This document shows positions 52,499 through 61,725 of a stretch of DNA of 64,000 bases, one piece after another. The DNA is taken from contig JAOUOP010000014.1 in NCBI GenBank assembly GCA_029880325.1, positions 62,001-126,000 of the forward strand, in the 5' to 3' direction. The notes under the pieces were generated by a model that was given only the letters and a program-made list of their open reading frames with translations, had not been told where the DNA came from and did not search any database. The position numbers were made by a program, and so were the translations under genes. This DNA is from Myxococcales bacterium (GTDB lineage: Bacteria > Myxococcota_A > Polyangia > Polyangiales > JAFGIB01). Every line of letters starts with the position of its first letter. The stretch's first letter is position 1.

Positions 52499-54382
52499 AT
52501 GATCAAGGGATATGCAGGTCGCATCCTGGAAGTGAACCTGAGCCGCCGGAGCTTCGAGTACAAGCCCCTGGACGAGGAAACAGCGCGCCTCTACATCGGA
52601 GGCAAGGGCTACGGCACGCGCCTGCTCTACGACCGCACCGAGGCGGGCATCGACGCGCTGGGGCCGGACAATCCGCTCATCTTCGCCACCGGTCCCCTCA
52701 ACGGCTCGGCCGCACCCCAGACCAATCGCTTCGCCGTGGTCTGCAAGAGCCCGCTGACCGGCGGCATCGGCAACGCCGCCTGCGGCGGCTCCTTCGCCTA
52801 CGGTCTGAAGAAGGCCGGTGTCGATCTCGTGATCGTCATGGGCGTCTCGGAAAAGCCCGTGCGCCTGCTGATCGATGGCGATCGCGACGCGGTCGAGTTC
52901 ATCGACGCTAGCGAGCTGTGGGGCAAAGGCACATACGAAACCCAGGAGATTCTCGGTAAGAAGAAGTACCACGCGGTCATCGGCCCGGCCGGCGAGAACC
53001 AGGTCCTCTACGCCGGCATCGTCTCGAACGAACGCATTGCCGGCCGCACCGGCGTCGGCGCCGTCATGGGCAGCAAACGCCTCAAGGCCGTCACCGCCCA
53101 GGGCTCGCGCAAGCTCGACATGGAGGATCCGGAGAAGTTCAAGGAGTACACGCGCGAGGTGCGGCGAATCTTCCGCGAGCATCCGGTGCTGGGCGATTCG
53201 CTCAAGCGCTTCGGCACCGCGGGCATCGTCAATACCACCAACGCGCGCAATATCATCCCCACCCGCAACTTCCAGCGCGGCTCTCACCCCGAAGCCTACA
53301 AGCTTTCCGGCGAGTACATGGAGGATCACGAACTCAAGGGAATCAAGAGTAGCTGCATCCACTGCCCTGTGACCTGCGGGCGCGACGTGGAGGTCGAGGG
53401 CAAGGGCCGGGTCAAGGGCCCCGAGTACGAGACCGTGGCCCTGCTCGGCACCAACCTGGATGTGACCGACCTCAAGCGCGTCTCGGAATGGAACTACCAG
53501 GCCGACGACCTGGGCATGGACACCATCAGCCTCGGCGCCACCCTGGGCTTCGCCATGGAGCTTCAGGAAAAGGGCCTCGCCAACTTTGGCCTTCACTTCG
53601 GCGACGTCAAGGGCATCGGCCAGGCGATCGAGGACATCGGCCACCGCCGCGGCGACGGCAACGAGCTGGCCGATGGCACGCGCAAGCTGGCCCAAAAGTA
53701 CGGCGGCATGGACTTCGCGCCCCACGTCAAGGGCCTGGAGCTGTCGGCCTACGATCCGCGCGGCTCCTTCGCCCAGGGCGTCGAATACGCCACCACCAAC
53801 CGCGGCGGCTGCCACGTGCAGGGCGCCAGCATGTACATGGAATCGGTGGGGCCTTTGACCATCAACCCCCAGAACCTGCGCCTCAAGGCCGACCTGCCCG
53901 TGCTGCAACAGAACCTGGCCTGCGCCATCAACTCCATGGTGCTGTGCTACTTCACGACCTACGGCATGGTGCCCAAGGCAGTGCACGACATGCCGGCCGA
54001 TTCCTTCGCACGCAAGGCGATCAGCACGGCCATGGAGTTCAGCGGCCCGATGATGGGCCTGGCCATGCGCCGCAAGGGCAACGCCATGATCTGGTACGAA
54101 AAGTGGCTGCGCTACATCACGGGCGCGCCGATGTCGTCGGGTCACCTGCAGGAGATCGGCGAGCGCATCTTCAACCTCGAGCGCATGTACAACCTGCGCG
54201 AGGGTTTGAGTGCCAGCGACGACACGCTGCCGCGGCGCATCCTGGAAGAGTCGACCTTCGATCACATGGAAAGCGGCCACCCGCTGCACCTTCTTTTGCC
54301 CAAGTACTACAAAAAGCGCGGCTGGGACGCCCAGGGCGTGCCCAAACCGGAAACCTTGCAGCGCCTGGGAGTGCGGGTGTGA
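52499..54382 (+). CDS. aor: aldehyde:ferredoxin oxidoreductase (tungsten/molybdenum-pterin enzyme)
   Basis: This 627-residue enzyme matches the AOR family from end to end (KGYAGRILEVNLS at the start; NRFAVVCKSPLTGGIG; GRTGVGAVMGSKRLKA). The 4Fe-4S cluster cysteines are Cys286, Cys289 and Cys293 (CIHCPVTC), with the fourth at Cys483. AOR oxidises aldehydes to acids with a bis-pterin tungsten cofactor and ferredoxin as acceptor; the metal in this bacterium is unknown. A MoaD/ThiS gene follows within 31 bp, as is usual for dedicated cofactor synthesis in AOR loci. It starts the operon of five closely packed genes. Confidence 0.92.
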   Translation: MIKGYAGRILEVNLSRRSFEYKPLDEETARLYIGGKGYGTRLLYDRTEAGIDALGPDNPLIFATGPLNGSAAPQTNRFAVVCKSPLTGGIGNAACGGSFAYGLKKAGVDLVIVMGVSEKPVRLLIDGDRDAVEFIDASELWGKGTYETQEILGKKKYHAVIGPAGENQVLYAGIVSNERIAGRTGVGAVMGSKRLKAVTAQGSRKLDMEDPEKFKEYTREVRRIFREHPVLGDSLKRFGTAGIVNTTNARNIIPTRNFQRGSHPEAYKLSGEYMEDHELKGIKSSCIHCPVTCGRDVEVEGKGRVKGPEYETVALLGTNLDVTDLKRVSEWNYQADDLGMDTISLGATLGFAMELQEKGLANFGLHFGDVKGIGQAIEDIGHRRGDGNELADGTRKLAQKYGGMDFAPHVKGLELSAYDPRGSFAQGVEYATTNRGGCHVQGASMYMESVGPLTINPQNLRLKADLPVLQQNLACAINSMVLCYFTTYGMVPKAVHDMPADSFARKAISTAMEFSGPMMGLAMRRKGNAMIWYEKWLRYITGAPMSSGHLQEIGERIFNLERMYNLREGLSASDDTLPRRILEESTFDHMESGHPLHLLLPKYYKKRGWDAQGVPKPETLQRLGVRV

Positions 54383-54413
54383 ACGCGGGACGGCCATGGA
54401 AGGGAGCGAAGCG

Positions 54414-54677
<264 letters not shown>

Positions 54678-54686
54678 GGGGCGGCC

Positions 54687-55010
54687 CTGCGTTCGCTGTG
54701 CCGCTCACTGCTGGTTCTGAACTTCGGCTACTGCCTGCTCGCGCTCTTCACCCCCGAGCTGCCGGGCTGGAAGATGTTCGAGTCTGCCGCGCGCGTCGAA
54801 CCGCGCTTCGAAGACGCCCGCGGTCGAGCCGTCGCGCTACGCGACTATTTGCCGCGCCATGCGTATCTGACCGACTTCAAACAGGTCGAGCGCATCGCCG
54901 CCTTCGTTTGCCAGCGCGAGCCCGAACGCGCTCCCTTTCGCCTGTGGCGAGCCGAGGGCGAAGTCGTCGTGCTCTTGCCGGGAAGCTGCCTCAATGCGCG
55001 CCCTCGTTGA
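54687..55010 (+). CDS. small membrane protein with apparent CTG start, HTTM partner
   Basis: The frame immediately after the MoaD stop encodes a plausible protein of about 107 residues: a membrane helix (LCRSLLVLNFGYCLLALF), a loop (PGWKMFESA), then an alpha/beta domain (YLPRHAYLTDFKQVERIAAF, CQREPERAPFRLWR). There is no ATG, GTG or TTG until ATG 54774, which would delete the helix. A strong AGGGGG lies 4-5 nt upstream of CTG 54687, so initiation there is likely. It overlaps the following HTTM gene by 17 bp and the two probably function together; genes like this often sit next to HTTM genes in myxobacteria. The function is unknown. Confidence 0.6.
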   Translation: MRSLCRSLLVLNFGYCLLALFTPELPGWKMFESAARVEPRFEDARGRAVALRDYLPRHAYLTDFKQVERIAAFVCQREPERAPFRLWRAEGEVVVLLPGSCLNARPR

Positions 55011-55764
55011 CTGGGAACGCTTCGAACCCGGGTCGCTCGGCTGGTTCTACCGCTTGCTCGGCCTGACCCTGCTCGCGCGCATCGCCACCGATCTCCACGT
55101 CGATCTGTGGGCAGTGCACGATGGCCGACTCTTTCCCTGGCGCCACCTGCCGGGCTTGCCCCTCTACCCGCCCGCGGGCCTCGCGATCGAGTGGGCGATG
55201 ATGGGGCTTGCTGCCCTGGCGATAACCACGGGTTTCAGGCTCCGCGCGGGCGTCTACCTGGCGTTGCTCGTCAGCGCCGTATCTTTGACTCAACGTTATG
55301 CAAATCACCGCGCCCTGCTATTGCTCGTGCTGGCCTTCCTGGCGCTGTCACCGGTCGAGCCGCGGCGCCCTGGGCTCTCCGGCGAACGGCATCCGAACCT
55401 CGCCCTGATCCGCTATCAGCTGGTGATCGTCTACCTCTTTTCGGCACTCAACAAAGTGCGCGCGGGCTTTCTCGAAGGAACGGCCTTGCAACACCTGCTC
55501 GACCTGGACGCCGAGCCGGCCAGGGCCCTCGCATGGCTGGTCGTGGCCGCAGAGTTTTCGCTGCCGCTTCTCCTGTGGCGCCTGCCCTGGCTGGGACTTG
55601 GCGGAGTCGCCTGCTTGCACCTGGGCTTTGCCCTCTTCATGCCCGCCATCTGGCCGTTTTCGCTCCTGATGCTGGCCATGGCGGTACTCTTCGTCGGCGA
55701 CACGCGTGACCCGGGGGCCCTGCCGTTGGCAGGTGCAGACGCCGTCGGCCACAATTGCAGCTGA
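54994..55764 (+). CDS. HTTM-family (vitamin K-dependent gamma-carboxylase-like) membrane protein
   Basis: This 256-residue polytopic protein has about six membrane helices and the HTTM hallmark RYQLVIVYLFSALNKVRAGFLEGTALQ. HTTM proteins share a membrane core with vitamin K-dependent gamma-glutamyl carboxylase; the bacterial forms have no confirmed reaction. The C-terminal lumenal domain of the eukaryotic enzyme is absent. It overlaps the small membrane protein upstream by 17 bp and its stop (TGA) shares one base with the ATG of the CAP gene (TGATG), implying translational coupling in a single transcript starting at or before aor. Confidence 0.85.
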   Translation: MRALVDWERFEPGSLGWFYRLLGLTLLARIATDLHVDLWAVHDGRLFPWRHLPGLPLYPPAGLAIEWAMMGLAALAITTGFRLRAGVYLALLVSAVSLTQRYANHRALLLLVLAFLALSPVEPRRPGLSGERHPNLALIRYQLVIVYLFSALNKVRAGFLEGTALQHLLDLDAEPARALAWLVVAAEFSLPLLLWRLPWLGLGGVACLHLGFALFMPAIWPFSLLMLAMAVLFVGDTRDPGALPLAGADAVGHNCS

Positions 55765-56414
55765 TGCACACCCTTCGCGCCAGCCTCACATCCACGACAC
55801 TCACCGCGGTCGCCCTGCTCATGCCATGGAGCGCACCGGGCTGCGGCGACCTCGACGACTCGAGCGCGGGCTCAGGTGTATGCCCAGAAACCACCGAACC
55901 CTTGCCCTCCTGCGAGGACAACGGCGGCTGCCCGGGCGGTGAAACGGGGGCGCTCGTCGGCATCACCGAAGCCCACAATCGCGTGCGCGCCGCGGTGGAA
56001 GTGCCCGCCGGAGGCGTCCCGCTACCCGAGCTGCAGTGGTCGGACGACCTGGCCGCCGTCGCAGCACGCTGGGCCGAGCACCTCGCCGAGCGCGGTTGCG
56101 GCCTGCGACACTCGAGCGACTGTCGCTACGGTGAAAACCTGGCCTGGTTCGGCGGCTTCGAGGCCAGCCCGAGCCAGGTCGTCGAAGAGGGCTGGGCCAG
56201 CGAGAAGCTCTGCTATCGCTACGGCGCATTCCTGCAGGGCGACGAATGCAGCGCCGATTGCAACGCCTCGGGCGGCTGCGGTCACTACACGCAAATGGTT
56301 TGGCGCGACAGCCGTGAAGTCGGCTGCGCAGTGACACGCTGTAGTGATAACTCCGAGGTGTGGGTGTGTAACTACGCACCCGTGGGAAACATCGTCGGCC
56401 AAGTGCCCTATTGA
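55764..56414 (+). CDS. CAP (SCP/PR1) domain secreted protein
   Basis: This 216-residue protein has a signal peptide (ALLMPWSAPGC, possible lipobox) and a single CAP domain: TEAHNRVRAAVEV, HSSDCRYGENLAW, GCGHYTQMVWRDSRE, VWVCNYAPVGN. The Cys spacing resembles that of the paralogue at 20721-21608, but the long acidic linker is replaced by a short Cys-containing one (CPETTE, CEDNGGC). ATG 55764 forms a TGATG overlap with the HTTM stop. CAP domains bind lipid or sterol. Being coupled to HTTM and its small partner, it may be a substrate or ligand carrier for that membrane protein (inference). Confidence 0.88.
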   Translation: MHTLRASLTSTTLTAVALLMPWSAPGCGDLDDSSAGSGVCPETTEPLPSCEDNGGCPGGETGALVGITEAHNRVRAAVEVPAGGVPLPELQWSDDLAAVAARWAEHLAERGCGLRHSSDCRYGENLAWFGGFEASPSQVVEEGWASEKLCYRYGAFLQGDECSADCNASGGCGHYTQMVWRDSREVGCAVTRCSDNSEVWVCNYAPVGNIVGQVPY

Positions 56415-56479
56415 GCCCACGTGCTACGCTTTCTTTAGCGAGAGTTTACCGGGAGTTTAGAGCCACATGCGCTCACTTC

Positions 56480-56499
56480 CAGTACCTTTGTGGGTACTG
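56480..56499 (+). promoter_or_regulatory. hairpin in 5' region of VWA lipoprotein gene
   Basis: CAGTACC (56480-56486) and GGTACTG (56493-56499) form a perfect 7-bp stem with a 6-nt loop, and a further CGGTACTC copy lies 13 bp to the right. The motif is between the CAP stop and the VWA start, so it could be a terminator, an operator or an RNA element. There is no U tract. Confidence 0.35.
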
Positions 56500-56577
56500 A
56501 AGGTCCGGTACTCGTAGGCGGCTGGAGCGTGGCGCCCATCGAGCGATCGCTCGGCTGCCGAGGTCGTGGAGGCGGTG

Positions 56578-57717
56578 ATGTTTGTCGAGATGCGAAGTAT
56601 TTTGCCCAGCTGCGCGGTCGGGCTGACGCTGAGTTATATCTGCAGCCTGGGATGCGCTGCCGAAAGCGGTGGCAGTGGCGGCCGACGCTCCGCGAACAAC
56701 ACTTCCGGCGGGGCCTTTGGCAACAGCCAGGCCACCACCACCACCGGCGCCGCCGGCACCGGCTCCTTCTCCAACACCGACGCGGTGGCTCCGACCACGG
56801 GCGCACCGCTCGCTTCCGAGACCATGGACCTGGGTGACGGCGAAGTCTGCGACGCCGATGTCTACAGCGGCGAACGCACGCGCCTGGACATCTACATGAT
56901 GGTGGACGACTCGGGCTCGATGGTGCCCTGGTGGCCAGGCACGCTCGACGCCATCAACATGTTCTTCAACGATCCCGGGTCCGAGGGCATCGGCGTCGGC
57001 GTGAACTTCTTCGGCAGCGACTGCAACGTCGCCACCTACGCCACGCCGCGCGTGGCCATCGCCCCGCTGCCCGGCAACACCGCCAGCCTGCAAGCCGCCT
57101 TCCCGCTGCTGCCGATCGAGGGAACCGCGACCGAGCAAGCCATGGAGGGCGCCATCTCCCACGCGCGCACCTGGCAGATGCAGAACCCGGACTCCAAGAC
57201 CGTTGTGGTTCTGGTCACCGACGGCGCCCCCGACGACTGCGGCTCGACGATCCAAGGCGTGGTCAACATCGCGGCCGAAGGCTTCAACGGCTCGCCTTCG
57301 ATTCAGACCTTCGTCGTCGGCATCAACTTCGACACAGCACCCCTCGACATGTTCGCCGCCGCCGGGGGCACCGGCAAGGCCATCCCCACCACGGCCCCGG
57401 CCGATCTGGTCAAGGCCCTCAACGACATCCGCAGCGCCGCCCTGCCCTGCGACTTCAAGATCCCCGACAACGGCGCCACCGCCGTCGATCCAAACCGGGT
57501 CAACCTGCGACACACCACGCTCAGCGGCGAGCAGCTCACCATCGGTCAAGTGCCCGACGCGGCCAGCTGCGATGCGGTGCAGGGTGGCTGGTACTACGAC
57601 AACCCCGCGGCGCCAACGCGCCTGATGGCCTGCGACCAGAGCTGCAATCAGCTCAACGTCGGCGGCGAGGTCCAGGTGCTGCTCGGCTGCAAGACCGTGA
57701 CGATCGTGCCGGACTGA
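56578..57717 (+). CDS. von Willebrand A domain secreted protein
   Basis: This 379-residue protein has a signal sequence ending SLGCAAES (possible lipobox Cys), a Thr/Gly/Ser-rich linker, and a VWA domain (residues about 100-290). The MIDAS is present: DDSGSM, TATEQAM and VTDGAPDD, so divalent-metal adhesion or ligand binding is likely. The C-terminal part has cysteine-rich blocks (CDFKIP, CDQSCNQL, LLGCKTV). ATG 56578 is chosen because GGAGG stands 5 nt upstream; the frame opens at 56566. It is convergent with nasA, 16 bp away. It is a surface adhesin-like protein of unknown ligand. Confidence 0.85.
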   Translation: MFVEMRSILPSCAVGLTLSYICSLGCAAESGGSGGRRSANNTSGGAFGNSQATTTTGAAGTGSFSNTDAVAPTTGAPLASETMDLGDGEVCDADVYSGERTRLDIYMMVDDSGSMVPWWPGTLDAINMFFNDPGSEGIGVGVNFFGSDCNVATYATPRVAIAPLPGNTASLQAAFPLLPIEGTATEQAMEGAISHARTWQMQNPDSKTVVVLVTDGAPDDCGSTIQGVVNIAAEGFNGSPSIQTFVVGINFDTAPLDMFAAAGGTGKAIPTTAPADLVKALNDIRSAALPCDFKIPDNGATAVDPNRVNLRHTTLSGEQLTIGQVPDAASCDAVQGGWYYDNPAAPTRLMACDQSCNQLNVGGEVQVLLGCKTVTIVPD

Positions 57718-57733
57718 AATCAGGTCTACCGGC

Positions 57734-59953
57734 TCAACTGGGATTCGCCTCCAGCCGCTCCAGCTTGACCGCGCAGGCCTTGTAGGCCGGCTGCCGCGAG
57801 TAGGGGTCGAAGCTGGCCAGTGTCAAACGGTTGGTGATGGCGAAGTGCATGGGCATGAAGACCTGCCCCGGCTGCACCACATGGCTGATGAAGGCGCGGG
57901 CACGCACGCTGGCGCGCTGGGAGCGCACGATGACCTGCTCGTCGGGCTCGATGCCCAGCTCCATGGCGTCGCGCGGGCTCAGCTCCACGTAGGCGCTCGC
58001 GGGAGCGAGCTTGCGCAGCACGGCGCTCTTGCCCGTGCGCGTCTGGGTATGCCACTGGGCGGAGCTGCCGCGACCGGTGAGCAACAGCAGTGGATAGGCG
58101 TCGCTGGTCTTCTCCGGCAACGCCCGCGGCGCCTCGTGGATCAGGCGCGCCCGACCGTCGGGGTGGTGAAAGCGGCCATCCTCGAAGAGCCGGCGTTGGG
58201 AGCATCGCTCCACCGTTGCACCGGCGGGCAGCGGCCACTGGATGCCGCGCAGATCTTCCAGCATGGCGTAGCCTCCGATGCCCGTGATGTCGCAGGGTTG
58301 AGCCTCGCTACAGCGCTGCAGCAGCTCAAAGGCCGCCTCCGGCGAGGTCCAGCTCCGAAACATCTCGCCCACGCCCCAGGCCTCGGCCAACAACTTGAAG
58401 ATGCGAAAATCGCTCAGCGCTTGGCCCGGCGCCCGCCGCACCTGCTTGATCAGGCCAATGCGCCGCTCGGAGTTGATGAAGGTGCCTTCTTTCTCGCCCC
58501 AGCCGGCCGCTGGCAGCACCAGGTCGGCGTGCGCGGCGGTCTCGGTCGAGTGGTACATGTCCTGGACCACCAGGAAGTCGAGGCGATCGAGGATCTGGCG
58601 CGCGTCGTCCTGGGAAATCCAGGAGTGGGCCGTGTTGGTGGCCACCACCCACAGCCCGCGGATCGAGCCATCCAGGATGCCCTCCATGATCTGGTCGTAG
58701 GCCCAGCCCGGCTCCTCGGGAAAGCGGCCAGCGTCGATGCCCAGCACGGAAGCCACCTTGGCCCGATGGGTGGCATCATCCCAGGGTCGGCCGCCGAGCA
58801 GGCTCGTGGTATTGCTGAAGAGGCGCGAGCCCATGGCGTTGCACTGGCCGGTGATCGAGTTGGCACCCGTGCCCGGCCGCCCGATGTTTCCCGTGATCAA
58901 CGCCAAGTTGATGATGGCCTGGGCCGTGCGCACGCCCTGGTGGCTCTGGTTGACGCCCATGGTCCACCAAAAGGACACCCGTTGACCGCGGCCGATCAAC
59001 CTGGCCAAGCGCTCGATCTCGGCCACAGCGATGCCGCTCTCCCCGGCGGCGCGCTCCAGCTCGAAGTCGCGCAGGGCTGCGTCCAGCGCCTCGAACCCCG
59101 AGGTGTGGGCGCCTATGAAGTCGCGATCGATGAGCCCGTCGCGGATCAGCACGTGGGCGAGGGCCTGCAGCAGCCACAGGTCGCTCTTCGGATGGAGCGG
59201 TACATGGTCGGTGGCAGCCTGGGCGGTCTCGGTACGGCGCGGGTCGAGCACGACGATGCGCGGCCGATGCGGATTGTTGCAGACGCGCTCCCACAGGATC
59301 GGATGGGCGATGCAGGGGTTTGCGCCGACGAAGACCAGCACGTCCGATTGCTCGAGGTCATCGTAGCTGTAGGGCGGCGCATCAAAACCGAAGCTCTGCT
59401 TGTAGGCCACCACTGCCGTGGCCATGCACTGGCGCGTGTTGCCGTCGCCGTGTTTGAGGCCCATGCCGAACTTGGCAAACGACCCCAGAAGCGCCAGCTC
59501 CTCGCAGGGCAGCTGACCGGTACCGAGAAAAGCCACCGCGTCCTTGCCGTGCTCCTGCTGGATGGCCTTCATGCGCGTGACGAAGTGCCCGGCGGCGCTT
59601 TCCCAATCCACAGGCCGCAGCGTGCCGCCCTTGTCGCGCAGCAGCGGCGTGGTAGCGCGGTCGGGGGCGTCGAGGGGCGCAAGCGCCTCCCAGCCCTTGG
59701 GACAGGCCATTCCCATATTGACCGCGTAGTCGGTGCTGGGCGACAGACCGATGGCGGCACCGTCCTTGAGATGCAGCTCGAGACCACAGCCGGTCGAGCA
59801 ATAGCCGCACACCATGGTGGTCGTCGCGTCCGGCTTTTTCTTGACCGGTAGCTGACCGAGACCAAAACCGCCCGGCTCGCGCAGCAACTCGCGCGTCAGC
59901 GGCCCCTGGCGATCGAAAAGCAGCCTCGGCAGGCTCCCGCGCAGCTTGCCCAT
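57734..59953 (-). CDS. nasA: assimilatory-type nitrate reductase catalytic subunit (molybdopterin oxidoreductase)
   Basis: This 739-residue protein has a 4Fe-4S motif (Cys49, Cys52, Cys56, Cys84), the molybdopterin oxidoreductase core, and a molydopterin dinucleotide-binding C-terminal domain ([20 protein letters not shown]). The length and cluster spacing fit cytoplasmic NasA/NapA-type nitrate reductases. No twin-arginine signal is present, so it stays in the cytoplasm. TGATG couples it to the upstream DmsB-DmsC-type fusion, which probably supplies electrons. Formate dehydrogenase is the closest alternative family, but the gene order beside nirBD favours nitrate. It has no C-terminal BFD-like iron-sulfur extension as seen in some NasA. 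Confidence 0.87.
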   Translation of the reverse strand: MGKLRGSLPRLLFDRQGPLTRELLREPGGFGLGQLPVKKKPDATTTMVCGYCSTGCGLELHLKDGAAIGLSPSTDYAVNMGMACPKGWEALAPLDAPDRATTPLLRDKGGTLRPVDWESAAGHFVTRMKAIQQEHGKDAVAFLGTGQLPCEELALLGSFAKFGMGLKHGDGNTRQCMATAVVAYKQSFGFDAPPYSYDDLEQSDVLVFVGANPCIAHPILWERVCNNPHRPRIVVLDPRRTETAQAATDHVPLHPKSDLWLLQALAHVLIRDGLIDRDFIGAHTSGFEALDAALRDFELERAAGESGIAVAEIERLARLIGRGQRVSFWWTMGVNQSHQGVRTAQAIINLALITGNIGRPGTGANSITGQCNAMGSRLFSNTTSLLGGRPWDDATHRAKVASVLGIDAGRFPEEPGWAYDQIMEGILDGSIRGLWVVATNTAHSWISQDDARQILDRLDFLVVQDMYHSTETAAHADLVLPAAGWGEKEGTFINSERRIGLIKQVRRAPGQALSDFRIFKLLAEAWGVGEMFRSWTSPEAAFELLQRCSEAQPCDITGIGGYAMLEDLRGIQWPLPAGATVERCSQRRLFEDGRFHHPDGRARLIHEAPRALPEKTSDAYPLLLLTGRGSSAQWHTQTRTGKSAVLRKLAPASAYVELSPRDAMELGIEPDEQVIVRSQRASVRARAFISHVVQPGQVFMPMHFAITNRLTLASFDPYSRQPAYKACAVKLERLEANPS

Positions 59954-61695
59954 CAGCTGAGCCCCCCGGGCATGCGCGGTGAACTCAGGGCCGCGAAATA
60001 GGTCATGCGCTCGAGCAGTTCACCTGCGAGCAAGAGCGAAAGACTCAGCAGCATCACCAGCCAGGCGATCGCGCCGTCACCAGGAGCCAGCCGCGCGATG
60101 AAAAGCAGCGGCAGCGCCACCCCGCCGAGTAGCGCGCAGCCGAAGCGCACGATTCCCAGCCGCGCCAGCTCACGCGACAGCAGCACCGCGCTGCGTTTGA
60201 GTTCGCCGTGCTGCCTGTCGCGTAAGTGCACGAGCACCGAGGCCTCGGTTGCGAGCTTCAAGGCAGTCGCCAGGGCCAGACCGTTGCCCGCCAACCAGCA
60301 CAGCTGACGCACGGGCTGCTCCAGCAGCGGCCCCGAAGCCACCGCCACCAGCACCGACAACAGTGCCGTGGCCAGGCCGAGCACCACGGCGCTGCCGACA
60401 AAGCGCGCGCTGGTCCGGCTGAAGCTCCAGAAGCGGCGCCCGGTGACGCTGTAGAGCATGATCGACGAGCCCAGGCCCAGCAGGCCGAAGAGAGCGGCGC
60501 CGTCGCCAAGCGCCCGGGCCGCCTGACTCCAGGCCGAGGTCGCAGGCACAAGCCCCCCGGCCTGCAGCAGACTCAACCCCGCGTAGGCCACCCCCAGGGC
60601 GGCGAAGCCTCCGAAGGTCGCGATCTCGCGACTCAACCAGGAGCTGCGGATGCCCAGGATCGCCCGAAACGCATATTGGGGTCGACCGAGGTGGGCCGTC
60701 GACGCCCCCAACGCCAGCAACGCCAGACCCATGGTGAAAACGCCGTGTAGGACCCGCACCTGCGAAAGGGCCGCTTCCGGCAAGAGCACGGGCAAAAGAC
60801 GCTCCAGGCCAAAGGCGCCTACCGCGAGCTGGGTCAGGACCAGCATCAGCACCAGCGGCATGTGCTGGCGGGCGGGGCGCAGCGCGTAAAAGTCTGCCGG
60901 CAGCATATTGCGCGGCAGGGCTTGGGAGGTCTTGAAGCGCGTGCTGGGCAGCGTGATGCCCGGCGATGGCGCAGCCGGCAGAAAGGCATCGCCCTGGGCG
61001 TCGGCCTGCACCTCATGGGCGTCGACCACCGCAATCGCAATGGCCTGATTGGGACAGGCCTGCACGCAGGCCGGCGCCTCGCCCTGGGCCAGCCGATCGC
61101 TACACATGTCGCACTTGCGCACGATGCCCTTGTCCTTGTTGAGCTGGGGCACCTCGTAGGGGCAAGTGAAGATACAGTACTGGCAACCGATGCACTGATC
61201 GTCGAGGTGGCGCACGATGCCGGTGGCCGCGTCTTTTTCGTAGGCGCCCACGGGGCAGCCCTTGAGGCAGCCGGGTTCCAGGCAGTGGTGGCAGGCGGTG
61301 GTCACCGTCTTCTGCACCGGCGCCTCGGCGCTGCCGCCGTGCAACAGGCCCACCGAGCGCCAGGTCTCGCCCGGGTCGAGCCCATTTTGGCTGTGGCAGG
61401 CGGTGACGCAGGCCTTGCAGCCGCTGCAGCGGTCGAGATCCACCTCGAAGGCGTACTGCTGACCCTCCGCTGGCGGCCGGGCTGGTAAGAGATCGCGGTA
61501 GTAGCGCGCTTGCAGCGGCTCGATCGCGTCCTGGTGCAACTGGGAGAAGCGCTCGACGGCACTCAGGTCCCGTTGCTCGTCCAGGAGCGCCTGCACCAAC
61601 GGCAAGCGTACACGCCGGCGCGGCTCCTCCAGGACTTGCACCGGAGGATCACCGAGCCTCGACCCGATCTGGAGCTGGCCTGCGTTGGCTCTCAT
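59953..61695 (-). CDS. DmsB-DmsC-type fusion: Fe-S electron carrier plus membrane anchor
   Basis: This 580-residue protein has an N-terminal extension (about 80 residues), a four-cluster ferredoxin domain starting at Cys90 ([37 protein letters not shown] and [10 protein letters not shown]...CVQACP), and about eight membrane helices from residue 280 on, like the DMSO reductase membrane anchor DmsC. It would take electrons from quinol and hand them to NasA. NasA-type enzymes usually use ferredoxin, NADH or flavodoxin, so this is an unusual route. The ATG follows GGAGTG at about 8-nt spacing. It ends in TGATG shared with nasA. Confidence 0.88.
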   Translation of the reverse strand: MRANAGQLQIGSRLGDPPVQVLEEPRRRVRLPLVQALLDEQRDLSAVERFSQLHQDAIEPLQARYYRDLLPARPPAEGQQYAFEVDLDRCSGCKACVTACHSQNGLDPGETWRSVGLLHGGSAEAPVQKTVTTACHHCLEPGCLKGCPVGAYEKDAATGIVRHLDDQCIGCQYCIFTCPYEVPQLNKDKGIVRKCDMCSDRLAQGEAPACVQACPNQAIAIAVVDAHEVQADAQGDAFLPAAPSPGITLPSTRFKTSQALPRNMLPADFYALRPARQHMPLVLMLVLTQLAVGAFGLERLLPVLLPEAALSQVRVLHGVFTMGLALLALGASTAHLGRPQYAFRAILGIRSSWLSREIATFGGFAALGVAYAGLSLLQAGGLVPATSAWSQAARALGDGAALFGLLGLGSSIMLYSVTGRRFWSFSRTSARFVGSAVVLGLATALLSVLVAVASGPLLEQPVRQLCWLAGNGLALATALKLATEASVLVHLRDRQHGELKRSAVLLSRELARLGIVRFGCALLGGVALPLLFIARLAPGDGAIAWLVMLLSLSLLLAGELLERMTYFAALSSPRMPGGLS

Positions 61696-61725
61696 TGAAA
61701 TGCACTCCGAGTGTATGGCTGCGAA

